Assembly (NCBI RefSeq): GCF_900116225.1
Contig: NZ_FOZZ01000002.1
Span: 186,001 to 250,000 of the forward strand
Direction of reading: 5' to 3'
Length of the DNA stretch: 64,000 bases
Origin: Sphingobacterium wenxiniae
GTDB lineage: Bacteria; Bacteroidota; Bacteroidia; Sphingobacteriales; Sphingobacteriaceae
In this document: positions 46,278 through 54,328 of the stretch, in pieces
Layout of the letters: the number at the start of each line of letters is the position of its first letter
Numbering within the stretch: position 1 is the first letter of the stretch
Program-made: the position numbers and the translations under genes
The notes under the pieces: generated by a model
The model's database searches: none
The model's input: only the letters and a program-made list of their open reading frames with translations
Told to the model about the DNA's origin: nothing

Positions 46278-47990
46278 ATGGCAACTAAAGAGCAAATAAA
46301 AAATACTGGAGCAACTTTTACACCGAAAGAACTTGCTGTTTTTTTGGCTGAAAGAATTGCGTTGTATGCTAAATCAACAAGTAACCGTGTTCTTGACCCT
46401 GCTTGTGGAGAGGGCGAATTATTAGTTGCAATGGGAGAAGTTCTGAATGAAAAAGCAATTGATTTTTCGCTAACTGGTTATGATGCTAACGAGCAATATT
46501 TGAGTTTTTCAAAAGACCGTTTGTTGTGTTTTGGAAAGAAGAAATCTGATTTAATTCACGAAGATTTTTTATTGTCTGTTGACCTGTCAAGTACTCGAAA
46601 TACACCGTCATTATTTGATGAATGTACATCTTCTGTTAATAATTCATTTGATATTGTAATTGCAAATCCGCCTTATGTTCGCACTCAAATTTTAGGAACT
46701 GAACAGGCACAGAATCTTGCCCGAAAATTTAATTTGAAAGGTAGGGTTGATTTGTATTATCCGTTTTTAATGGCGATGACCGAGAGTTTAAAAGAAAATG
46801 GAATACTAGGTGTAATTACTTCTAACCGTTATTTATCAACTAAGAGCGGTGAAAGTATTCGTAAGTTTTTATCTGAAAACTATGAAATTTTAGAATTGAT
46901 AGATTTAGGAGATACAAAATTATTTGATGCTGCTGTATTACCTGCTATTTTTGTCGGTAGAAAGAAAAAACAAAAATCATCATCATCGGCAAGTTTTATC
47001 AAGATTTATGAAGAATTAAATGGCTATAAGGGTGATTTAATTTCTGTTGAAACAGTCTTTGATATTTTAAAAAATAATCAATCAGGTTACTTTGTAACAG
47101 AAAATGGAAAGCGGTATAAAAAATCATCGGGAGCATTAAAATACAAAGTTGGTTCAACTTCTTGTTGGGAAATGTTATCGGGTGATGAATCAGATTGGGT
47201 TTCTAAAATTGATAAAGCATCAAAAAATAGGGTAGAAGATTTTTTCAAAGTGAAAGTTGGTATTAAATCAACGGCAGATAAAGTTTTTATCAGCGATAAA
47301 TGGGAAGAATTAAACGGAACAAAGCCCGAAGATGAATTATTGAAAGATTTGATTTCACAAGAAAATATTGAACCTTGGAATGCAACAGAAAATTTTAAGT
47401 TAAAAGTTCTTTATCCTCACATTTCAGTTAATGGTGAAAAACAAACGGTAGATATTGAAAAATATCCAAAAGCAAAAAAATATTTTACACAACACGAAGA
47501 TAGATTAAAATCAAGAAAATATTTGATTGATGCAGGAAGACAATGGTTTGAATTATGGGTTCCGCATCGACCTGACCAATGGAGGTTTCCTAAACTTGTT
47601 TTTCCTGATATAAGTTTAAAACCTCGTTTTTATTTTGATAATGGTGGGAAAATCGTAAATGGAAATTGCTATTGGATTGTTGCAACTAAAGATGAAGATG
47701 TCGAAAAACTAATGTTGATTCAAGGAATTGCCAATTCAAAGCTAATGACCAAATATCACGATTTGGTGTTTAATAATAAATTGTATTCGGGTAGAAGAAG
47801 GTATTTTACGCAATATGTAGAAAAATATCCTTTGCCTGATTTTAAATCGGAAAAATCAAAGGAAATAATTACAATTGTCAAAAAACTTAATCACACTAAA
47901 GATGAAACTAAAATTTCAAAATTGGAAAACCAATTAGAAATTTTAGTCGCTGAATCTTTTGGAGTTGAACCTGTTTTTAGCTTGGATTAA
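46278..47990 (+). CDS. N6-adenine DNA methyltransferase of a type II R-M system
   Basis: Protein of 570 residues. SAM motif I is VLDPACGEGELL near residue 42; catalytic motif IV is IANPPYVRT near 130. The N-terminus has the TFTPKELAVFLAER pattern shared with TaqI/Eco57I-like enzymes, and the C-terminal 250 residues fit a TaqI-type target-recognition domain. It modifies adenine. The longer frame begins at a TTG far upstream, but the promoter leaves only the ATG at 46278. Its last 14 bp overlap the convergent endonuclease gene. Confidence 0.88.
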   Translation: MATKEQIKNTGATFTPKELAVFLAERIALYAKSTSNRVLDPACGEGELLVAMGEVLNEKAIDFSLTGYDANEQYLSFSKDRLLCFGKKKSDLIHEDFLLSVDLSSTRNTPSLFDECTSSVNNSFDIVIANPPYVRTQILGTEQAQNLARKFNLKGRVDLYYPFLMAMTESLKENGILGVITSNRYLSTKSGESIRKFLSENYEILELIDLGDTKLFDAAVLPAIFVGRKKKQKSSSSASFIKIYEELNGYKGDLISVETVFDILKNNQSGYFVTENGKRYKKSSGALKYKVGSTSCWEMLSGDESDWVSKIDKASKNRVEDFFKVKVGIKSTADKVFISDKWEELNGTKPEDELLKDLISQENIEPWNATENFKLKVLYPHISVNGEKQTVDIEKYPKAKKYFTQHEDRLKSRKYLIDAGRQWFELWVPHRPDQWRFPKLVFPDISLKPRFYFDNGGKIVNGNCYWIVATKDEDVEKLMLIQGIANSKLMTKYHDLVFNNKLYSGRRRYFTQYVEKYPLPDFKSEKSKEIITIVKKLNHTKDETKISKLENQLEILVAESFGVEPVFSLD

Positions 47991-49095
47991 AAACGGATTT
48001 TCCGTAATATTTTTCAAAAAATGACATTGGTATTGCTCGTTGACATTTATAACTTTCTGCACTAACATAAGAAAACAACTCTCCTAATTTTTCTCCAGGG
48101 GAGAGTATAATACCCTCTATTATTTCCGTTTTAGGATTAGTTAAAGCTATCAAATATCTTACATCAAAAGTTGTCAAATTTGAATCTTCAATAACGATTT
48201 CCTCTTTTTCTGGTGAGAATTTACCCAAATCAACTGTTGGGCTATCTTGAACTTTTACTTCTAACAATTGGTTTCTAATATCAGGAAAAGCTCCATACAA
48301 AAGGTCATTTTCATTCACTTCATAACCTAACAATTCAAGTACTTTTTTTTCTAATGCCTGTCCTCTGTTTTTAGTTGCTGCTGCATCTAATTTAAATCCG
48401 ATTAGTTTTTCAGCAACCATTTTTTTCAATAAACCAATAGAGAATAAATGTTTAATATCTGGTTCTTCTACCATTCCCGACTTTGGTGGTTCGTAATCGT
48501 GGCGAATTTGATAAGAAAGTTTTTTTGAATCGGGGAAGGAAAGGATTTTGTCTTCACTTCCATAAATATCTTTTCTTACTTTTCCAGAAATTAGTAATTG
48601 ATGTTTAATAGTTGGTTTGCCAAACTTTCCAAATTTTTGTTCAATGTATTCGGGTGTAAGAATAATAACAGAAGCGACAACGTTCTTTTCGGTATCAATT
48701 CTCACAAAAACAAAACGTACATCATTACATTTTAAACTTTCACCCGATTCGTATTTTATCAATAGGGTTTCTGTTGCAGGTATTCTATTCCAAACTTGTA
48801 AGTTGTAAGATGTTCCGCTTGTAACAATATAAGTGTCAATAAATTCTCTTACAATTTTTGGAACTCCTTTTGCTTTGGGAGGAACTATTTCAAATTCTCC
48901 TTGTTCTGCTAATTCAGGCAATGAATGTTTTTCTAAAGTAGAAGCAATTAATTTACGAATGTTAGAACCATCTGTTCTTGTTTTTCCAGTTAGTATAAAT
49001 GGTTGTCCTACTAATTCAGAAAAGTATTGTACTAATGTTTCGGGTTGAGTAAGTTTTTTGGCTGACTTTGGAGGAGTCTTAAAATCTTTATTCAT
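47977..49095 (-). CDS. Type II restriction endonuclease, PD-(D/E)XK type
   Basis: 372 residues. An N-terminal 170-residue region (with SGTSYNLQVWNRIP) is followed by a nuclease core near 250-290: NRGQALEKKVLELLGYEV, then FPDIRNQLLEVKVQD, giving D-(x)n-E-x-K. It lies next to the methyltransferase with convergent overlapping ends. Its start overlaps the stop of the HTH gene in ATGA, so it is translated with the controller. Target sequence is unknown. Confidence 0.8.
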   Translation of the reverse strand: MNKDFKTPPKSAKKLTQPETLVQYFSELVGQPFILTGKTRTDGSNIRKLIASTLEKHSLPELAEQGEFEIVPPKAKGVPKIVREFIDTYIVTSGTSYNLQVWNRIPATETLLIKYESGESLKCNDVRFVFVRIDTEKNVVASVIILTPEYIEQKFGKFGKPTIKHQLLISGKVRKDIYGSEDKILSFPDSKKLSYQIRHDYEPPKSGMVEEPDIKHLFSIGLLKKMVAEKLIGFKLDAAATKNRGQALEKKVLELLGYEVNENDLLYGAFPDIRNQLLEVKVQDSPTVDLGKFSPEKEEIVIEDSNLTTFDVRYLIALTNPKTEIIEGIILSPGEKLGELFSYVSAESYKCQRAIPMSFFEKYYGKSVFNPS

Positions 49096-49331
49096 TCTTC
49101 AATGTTTAATAAAATAGGAACTTTTGTTTTTAATGCTTTTGCAATTTTTCGTAGGTTGATGACAGAGATATTTCTTTCGCCTCTTTCAACAGAACCGATG
49201 TAAGTTCTGTCAAGGTCGCAAGCAAAAGCTAATTTTTCTTGAGATAAGTCGGCTTCCATACGAAGTTCTCGTATTTGATTTCCTATTTGTTCTAAATAGT
49301 TTTTTTCACTTTCAGAATATGTCGCTCCCAT
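49092..49331 (-). CDS. XRE-family HTH controller protein
   Basis: 79 residues, almost all a helix-turn-helix domain: IGNQIRELRMEADLSQEKLA, then DRTYIGSVERGERNISVINL. Small HTH proteins in front of restriction genes act as C proteins that delay endonuclease synthesis until methylation is done. The ORF opens 39 codons upstream, but the internal ATG fits the family. A -7-like GAACTTTG lies about 15 bp upstream of the start. Confidence 0.85.
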   Translation of the reverse strand: MGATYSESEKNYLEQIGNQIRELRMEADLSQEKLAFACDLDRTYIGSVERGERNISVINLRKIAKALKTKVPILLNIEE

Positions 49332-49582
49332 ATCGGTAATTTGAAGTGCAAAGTTCGAAAATAGATGTAAATAAGTCCACGGACTATAAGTATCAAATTG
49401 AGATATAAAAATATTGGGTGGTGGGTGGGCTTGGGAGCGTTGGGGCAAAATTAAATGTGGTGCAAAAGTGCTGGAGTTGTGCGGAGGCTTGCACCTCTTT
49501 TAATTTTTGTGAAGCGTTGGCAAATTTTTCGTTTTTGTCAGTTGGTTGATTTTGTGTCGAAGCGTTTCATGCCATTACCGAT

Positions 49583-49712
49583 AACGGATCAGGCGCTTGG
49601 CGAAGAAGCGGATTTTGAAGTACTAAACTGTCTGCCAGCACTGAACTTGATAAGAAGCACAAGGCTTCATTTAACCAATTAACCCGCTTTTTTGCCAAAC
49701 GCTTGTTAGCGG
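49583..49712 (-). other. attC-like site 5
   Basis: AACGGATCAGGCGCTTGGCG with GAAGAAGCGG on the left pairs with CCGCTTTTTTGCCAAACGC and the core GTTAGCG on the right. The first 17 bp are identical to the outer arm of the gene-less cassette. It lies just downstream of the following gene in transcription order. Confidence 0.6.
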
Positions 49713-49733
49713 TTTGTGCTTTTTGTGTAATGT

Positions 49734-50252
49734 TCAACCATTCACACCTATTGAGCAAGACCCATTCTTTTCCAGCCAAATTCCAATGTTACAATTGCTA
49801 ATTGTATTTCCCGACATTATTATTCCACCAATTTTTAATTCATTACCAGTGGAGTCATAAAGATTTGGAGATGGGGAATCAGAACACTTCACGAAACAAC
49901 CATCAGGGGTGTAAATTTCTGCGGTAGTTTTAAAAGCGTTAACACTTTGTTGTTGTATTTCAAACAGTGTATTTTTATCCATTGTACATACCCACAAATT
50001 TTGATGTTTTTCGATTTTTAAGCCAGCTTTTTCACCATCTTTTGTCAAGTACATTCTATTTCCTTTTACTTTGGCTAAATAAGTACCGTCTTGGTGGTAG
50101 ATTGGAATTTGTGTAGTAAATCCAATGCCTTCTTCTTTAACGACTTCAATTAAGTTAGTATCTTCGTATTTTAAAATGACAGGAACATTTATGAACTTAT
50201 TTGTCGATAAGGTAACTTCCGGTGAAGTTTGAAAAATTAATGAGTTGTTCAT
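49734..50252 (-). CDS. Hypothetical cassette protein
   Basis: 172 residues with no recognised family. The central part has a Gly-Asn-Arg-Met-Tyr-Leu turn and strand-rich segments; the end carries repeated short Asn/Gly-Ile motifs (NTISNCNIGIWLEKNGS) that resemble right-handed beta-helix rungs. It is the first gene of the second array, nearest to its recombinase. Low GC content supports acquisition. Function unknown. Confidence 0.6.
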   Translation of the reverse strand: MNNSLIFQTSPEVTLSTNKFINVPVILKYEDTNLIEVVKEEGIGFTTQIPIYHQDGTYLAKVKGNRMYLTKDGEKAGLKIEKHQNLWVCTMDKNTLFEIQQQSVNAFKTTAEIYTPDGCFVKCSDSPSPNLYDSTGNELKIGGIIMSGNTISNCNIGIWLEKNGSCSIGVNG

Positions 50253-50310
50253 ATTATTTATTTTGTCTTTAAAGTTATTTTAATTTTCGTGGGTTTCGTG
50301 ATAGCATAAC

Positions 50311-50445
50311 CGCTAACGGATCAGGCGCTTGGCGCACGTGCTGGAGCATTGCTCCAAGCGCGTGTTAGAGGACAGTCCCGAAGGGCTGTACTCCGGCAAG
50401 CGCCTGATCCGTTGAGAGGGAAGCCCGGAGGGATTTCCTCTCAAC
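50311..50445 (-). repeat. Gene-less hairpin cassette, full copy 3
   Basis: Matches the copy at 43060-43194 base for base over the inverted repeats (17-bp arms at 50315-50331 and 50397-50413; 35-bp hairpin at 50411-50445). As in copy 2 it stands immediately beside the recombinase leader. Confidence 0.75.
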
Positions 50446-50602
50446 TACTTTTTTACCGCAACTCGTTGCGCCAAATATCCTCTATATCTGAATTGCGTAA
50501 AAAAGCTTTGGTAAATTTAGTAAAATACTTTATTATAATACAATTTAACTATTAGGAATTTGCTTAACGAAACAAAATACAAATCAATCTGTTGTATCCA
50601 GT

Positions 50603-50700
50603 ATGGATAGCGAAAGAATAGTTAAGGTATTTATAGAGCGTATGCGCTTACAGCGGTATTCAGCCAGTACCATAAAGTCCTATACGGAATACTTAAAACT
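50603..50700 (+). pseudogene. N-terminal fragment of a tyrosine recombinase
   Basis: Encodes MDSERIVKVFIERMRLQRYS followed by ASTIKSYTEYLKLF, the first helices of the SAM-like core-binding domain of XerC/D or integron-type recombinases. The reading frame is broken by the IS1595-family element at 50701. No continuation is found beyond the element, so the catalytic part was lost. Confidence 0.75.
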
Positions 50701-51650
50701 TTTTAGAGTTATTCATTTAACTACGTATATTTGAGCTATGGATATTTTCAAAGGTGAGAGCATAGTCAGTTTTTTTGACCGTTTCAAGAGTGATGCGGAT
50801 TGTCTTTGTTATTTGGCAGACCGTAAAGCTTCTATGGGATACAGTTGTTTAAAATGTGGTCATACCAAATATACGGTCCGCAAGAAGAATTTGGCCAGGG
50901 ACTGCAACAAGTGCCATCATTTGGAAAGCCCAACCGCAGGTACGCTTTTCCATAAGGTTAAGTTTGGACTTCGCAAAGCCTTCGGTATGGTTTTCGAGAT
51001 GAGCGCTACGACCAAAAGTATCTCCGCCAACCAGATGAGCACGCGCTATGAGGTTCGTTATGTGACTGCTTGGCTGTTTATGCAAAAAGTCCGCAAAGCA
51101 ATGAAAAGCAGTGGTAAAGACCCTATGGAAGGGGATGTTATCGTTGATGAATTTGTTTTTGGTGGCCGTGAAGCCCTCAAGCAGGGCCGAAGCACGGATA
51201 GTAAGAAAAAGAAAATCGTTGCCGCCGTTCAGAAAGATGATACGGGTATTAAGCGGGTCTACTTCAAGCCGATCGAGGATTACAGTTCGTCCTCGTTGAG
51301 AGTCATCTTCGATGCGCACATTTCACAGCATGCCCGGGTCAAGACCGATAAGTGGACAGGTTATAAGCCGTTGAAGAAGGAATACAATATCAGCCAGACA
51401 AAGAGTGATAAAGGGAGAACTTTCTTCGAGATGAACACCATTGTGCATCAGCTAAAAGCGTGGATGAGATCTAACTTTTCCAATATACACAAACATCATA
51501 TACAAGCGTATTTGGATGAGTTCAGCTATAGGATAAACAGGTCAATACACAAGCAAACCATTTTTGACAACCTGATTTCAAGTATGGTAAAGCATAAAAA
51601 TCTGACTTATAGTGATATTATAATAAGTAACTAAGTGAATAGCTCTAAAA
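50701..51650 (+). mobile_element. IS1595-family insertion sequence
   Basis: A 950-bp element with imperfect terminal inverted repeats (TTTTAGAGTTATTCATTTAA left; TTTTAGAGCTATTCACTTAG when the right end is complemented) and one transposase gene. No clear 8-bp target duplication was seen, which fits with a flanking deletion after insertion. Confidence 0.85.
50738..51634 (+). CDS. IS1595-family (ISXO2-like) transposase
   Basis: 298 residues. N-terminal zinc ribbon (CLKCG and CNKCH near residues 35 and 60), then a DDE-type catalytic core: Asp in VDEFVFGG near 130, Asp in KTDKWTGY near 205, and the terminal acidic/Asn helix with YLDEFSYRINR near 265. Length is as expected. The gene is complete and looks functional. 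Confidence 0.93.
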   Translation: MDIFKGESIVSFFDRFKSDADCLCYLADRKASMGYSCLKCGHTKYTVRKKNLARDCNKCHHLESPTAGTLFHKVKFGLRKAFGMVFEMSATTKSISANQMSTRYEVRYVTAWLFMQKVRKAMKSSGKDPMEGDVIVDEFVFGGREALKQGRSTDSKKKKIVAAVQKDDTGIKRVYFKPIEDYSSSSLRVIFDAHISQHARVKTDKWTGYKPLKKEYNISQTKSDKGRTFFEMNTIVHQLKAWMRSNFSNIHKHHIQAYLDEFSYRINRSIHKQTIFDNLISSMVKHKNLTYSDIIISN

Positions 51651-51652
51651 AC

Positions 51653-52561
51653 TTATTTTATTAGAGAATTTAGTTTATCGGCGTCTTCTCTCAAACGTTT
51701 TATGTACCCTTGGTTGGTTTCTTTAGTGACTTCAAATAACTTTTCTATGGATTGGATACGTGCTAAAGCGTAAACTATTTCTTGAGCATACTCTGAACTC
51801 AACTCTTTACTTGCAATCTCATTTGTTTTAAGTAGATCTAGTTCCATAAGGAAATTTCTAATTTTTATTGGTTGATTGTTTGTTTCGTCTTTCTGGAAGT
51901 TTTCAACTGCCAAATGCATATTATATGCTAGATTTGTTCGTGGCTCTTCAAGTTGATTGTGGCTTAAGTCATGGGTTGAATATGTTCCAAATCTATCATG
52001 TATTATATGTGAGGTTTTATGGGAAATGCTATGCGTCAGCTTATTGAGTTCAGAATTGATACGGTTATACTCGTTGCTTACGTATAACAAGTATTCTTCA
52101 ATCTGTCGAAAGCGATGCGGCGTGTTAGAAATAATTTCCCAATATTTCATGAAATCTTCTTCAGAAAAATGCAGTATATTCTTTGTAATATAATATGAGT
52201 TTTTATATCCAATTTCTTTTAAAGAAGTAAAAAATGATCCGTCTGTCTTGTTCACTACCATGTTTTCATATTTATCATATGACAGTTCCAAATTTTGCTT
52301 TTCTAATAGTGTAGCCAATTTAGAAAGCTTTTCAGAAAGTTTCGGAATAGTGATTTTAATCAGTTCTGAGGTAGTGTTATCAAATTCTAACTTGTCATTT
52401 TTTTCCTTCTCTAATTGACGCCTAAATTCCTCTTTAGATAGATGAATTGAAAAATACACTGTCAAAAAGAGTACAGTGCCTGGCATTAAAAAATCTTTTG
52501 CAAATTCATAAATACCTTTATTGTAGGCATCAATAAAAAACTGGCACCATAATAATTCCAT
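51653..52561 (-). CDS. Membrane-anchored coiled-coil protein of unknown function
   Basis: 302 residues with one N-terminal transmembrane helix (about 25-42), then a cytoplasmic charged coil (about 45-105) and a helical body with several His-rich turns. No family recognised. Its stop codon lies 3 bp from the right end of the IS element, so the C-terminus may have been shortened by the insertion. It marks the right border of the island. Confidence 0.55.
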   Translation of the reverse strand: MELLWCQFFIDAYNKGIYEFAKDFLMPGTVLFLTVYFSIHLSKEEFRRQLEKEKNDKLEFDNTTSELIKITIPKLSEKLSKLATLLEKQNLELSYDKYENMVVNKTDGSFFTSLKEIGYKNSYYITKNILHFSEEDFMKYWEIISNTPHRFRQIEEYLLYVSNEYNRINSELNKLTHSISHKTSHIIHDRFGTYSTHDLSHNQLEEPRTNLAYNMHLAVENFQKDETNNQPIKIRNFLMELDLLKTNEIASKELSSEYAQEIVYALARIQSIEKLFEVTKETNQGYIKRLREDADKLNSLIK

Positions 52562-52705
52562 TTTTTGATAAGTTTGGGTGGGACTAAGATAATGAAAAAA
52601 CAGTATTAAACATTAGCAACCCTATAGAATGCTGAATTTTTCGTTTATTCTCTAGGAAGATGTAGGTTACTTGTAATTTTTTCTTGTATACGTTTATGTA
52701 TACGT

Positions 52706-53176
52706 TTACCTTCTCACCCGCCTATACTCCCATGGTGGTTTAGCATTGCCTTGTACCCACAATCCCTTTTTATATACCCTAGCCAAGTGTTCAGCTTGGG
52801 CAAACTCCTCGCTTTTGTCAAAATGCTTGTAATGCCAAGCTAGTCCCTCTCTCAGCAGTTCCAGATTGACGTTAGTGGAATCCGACCATACAATCCCTAC
52901 AGTCCTTCCATAGCGATCAATGTCTTTGACATCTACACATACATGTTTTTGGAAACACATCTCCGAAGTAAACTTCTTTGCTACATTGGAAAAGTCCTGC
53001 CCGTTTTCCGGGCAATCTATTCCATACAGTCTTATCCGTATCTTGTTATTGGTGGAATCCAATAGTGTTATAGTATCTCCGTCCGCAATACGAATGACTT
53101 TCCCCTTTATAGTTTGGGATAGGCAACCTATAGATACAGCAGTACTTAAAATATATGTAAGAAAATACTTTATCAT
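52706..53176 (-). CDS. Secreted thermonuclease (SNase-like)
   Basis: 156 residues with a signal peptide whose end IGCLSQ may be a lipobox. The SNase fold is complete: IADGDTITLLD near residue 31, catalytic Arg in IRIRLYGIDCPE near 50, and DRYGRTVGIVW near 88, ending in a YKKGLWV helix. It degrades nucleic acids outside the cytoplasm. It is read alone and a strong terminator lies between it and the next upstream gene. Confidence 0.88.
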   Translation of the reverse strand: MIKYFLTYILSTAVSIGCLSQTIKGKVIRIADGDTITLLDSTNNKIRIRLYGIDCPENGQDFSNVAKKFTSEMCFQKHVCVDVKDIDRYGRTVGIVWSDSTNVNLELLREGLAWHYKHFDKSEEFAQAEHLARVYKKGLWVQGNAKPPWEYRRVRR

Positions 53177-53227
53177 AATTTCTTATTTAGGCACAGGTAC
53201 TAAAGTAAAAAGAAACTTCCTTAAAAC

Positions 53228-53260
53228 AAAAAAAGCCGGAGTGCCCGGCTTTTTTTGTGT
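53228..53260. terminator. Bidirectional terminator
   Basis: An AAAAAAAGCCGG/CCGGCTTTTTTT stem with a 5-nt loop. It lies between the small hypothetical gene and the thermonuclease gene. Confidence 0.88.
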
Positions 53261-53271
53261 AAATATGAATT

Positions 53272-53631
53272 TTATTCAGTAGGTAATAGTGCGGAGATGT
53301 CTCTTTTCACATGATTTTTCCTAGCTTCGGCCATAGCAACTGCTAATACTATTTCGACATCCGTTTCCGTAATATCAGCCGTAGTAAGAATGTCTCCTAA
53401 TGTCAGTAGCTCTGGATTATGAAACCTCTTAATCATCGTTTCATAGCCAATTCCTAAAGCAAAAGGCATCCCTGTAGCATAAGAACCTGCCACTTCTTTC
53501 ATTGATTTTACATCTCCTGTTGCAAAACGAGATTTTAGATTTCTTAAGGCTTCTTGCATAGTTCTGGTGTTTACCCTACTTTCATATTTTGCTGAGTTTT
53601 TTCCTTTGTTGGTATTTAGTTTCTTAGCCAT
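53272..53631 (-). CDS. Small hypothetical protein
   Basis: About 119 residues with a basic start (AKKLNTNKGKNSAKYESR) and a helical body containing FATGDVKSMKEVAG and a GIGYETMIKRF segment. No family recognised. A GTG seven codons upstream is in frame; a GAAAGGA ribosome-binding site suits the chosen ATG. The upstream 16-bp inverted repeat could be its operator. Confidence 0.55.
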   Translation of the reverse strand: MAKKLNTNKGKNSAKYESRVNTRTMQEALRNLKSRFATGDVKSMKEVAGSYATGMPFALGIGYETMIKRFHNPELLTLGDILTTADITETDVEIVLAVAMAEARKNHVKRDISALLPTE

Positions 53632-53700
53632 AGTTGTCCTTTCACCTTTCAAAAGCTAAGATCATTGTATCTTTTTGGTTTTAAGTGTAATATCACATTA

Positions 53701-53741
53701 AACAAAATAAATATCACATATATTATGATATTTATTTTGTT
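53701..53741. promoter_or_regulatory. 16-bp perfect inverted repeat
   Basis: AACAAAATAAATATCA and its exact complement (53726-53741) flank a 9-nt spacer. It is AT-only apart from the G/C ends, lies 70 bp upstream of the small gene's start, and could be an operator or an AT-rich cruciform. Confidence 0.45.
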
Positions 53742-53851
53742 TATTAAAATTTTATTTAGTATTATTGTGATTGATAACATATATTACTATATAATTATTC
53801 AATTATATAGTGTATTTATCAAACTTTTGGTGTTTGAACTAAGAGTCTTGC

Positions 53852-53991
53852 GGCTACAATTTCTGAGGTCACGACGCAAGGCAGCAGATTAAACACCCAT
53901 GTCTATACTTATTATGCTATCTTTGCATATTAGATAGATGTGGGGCTGCTGTAATTCCGTGTCGTGTAAAGCCTCAGAAACTTTTGTAGCC
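53852..53991 (+). promoter_or_regulatory. Promoter inside a long imperfect inverted repeat
   Basis: Left arm blocks GGCTACAA, TTTCTGAGG, CACGAC and CAGCAG (53852-53887) recur in reverse complement and order at 53946-53991, with small gaps. The 58-bp centre contains TATCTTTG (53918-53925), a perfect -7 box pointing toward the TlpA-SusCD genes. An additional 9-bp stem TGTGGGGCT/AGCCCCACA (53939-53947, 54002-54010) would form in the transcript. The role is unknown. Confidence 0.45.
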
Positions 53992-54058
53992 ACGGTTTGT
54001 AGCCCCACATGTATCAAAAAGCCGCAAACCACAGAGACTCGTTAAGGTATAGCGAGTA

Positions 54059-54109
54059 TGAACCATAAAAAGCAACTTCTTAAAAATAAAATCTCTGCCC
54101 CCGAATAGT
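54059..54109 (+). other. Candidate 16-residue leader peptide
   Basis: An ORF reading MNHKKQLLKNKISAPE-stop follows the promoter above, with AAGG eight bases upstream and a short ACTCG/CGAGT stem at the start. Basic short peptides like this can be leader peptides, but the ORF is very short and no partner gene is recognised. Confidence 0.2.
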
Positions 54110-54121
54110 TCGGTTGGCCCA

Positions 54122-54308
54122 AAAGCCTATTACTGGCTTTCTTTATTGAAGACGGCTAATGATAACCGTATTATAGACCAGAATGATAACCGCGTGGTCC
54201 GTCTTCTAATTTCATTAATCAATTTTTATTAACTGTGTGGCCTAAGCAAGGCTTAGGCGCAGTGATGAGCTAGCAAAGGAACAGTCGCCGAAGCACCTCG
54301 GGCCACAC
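54122..54308 (+). ncRNA. Candidate structured leader RNA
   Basis: Three nested elements precede the TlpA gene. First, AAAGCC/GGCTTT (54122-54140). Second, GAAGACGG (54148-54155) with CCGTCTTC (54199-54206), enclosing two direct copies of AATGATAACCG. Third, GTGTGGCC (54235-54242) with GGCCACAC (54301-54308), enclosing CTAAGC/GCTTAG and GCG/CGC stems, a multibranch form. No riboswitch class is recognised. It may be a leader controlling the TlpA-SusCD operon. Confidence 0.35.
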
Positions 54309-54328
54309 CCTAAAAACCATGTTAAAAA

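Noticed and set aside
37967..51650. Prophage or conjugative transposon
   Set aside because: No capsid, tail, portal, relaxase or Tra genes in the island.
53665..53892. 75-codon ORF in the AT-rich region
   Set aside because: Mostly Ile/Tyr/Phe from AT-rich inverted-repeat DNA; no convincing ribosome site.
54235..54308. tRNA-like or hammerhead-like RNA
   Set aside because: The outer stem and a TGATGAG...CGAA segment recall both, but there is no T-loop, and the ribozyme core is not complete.
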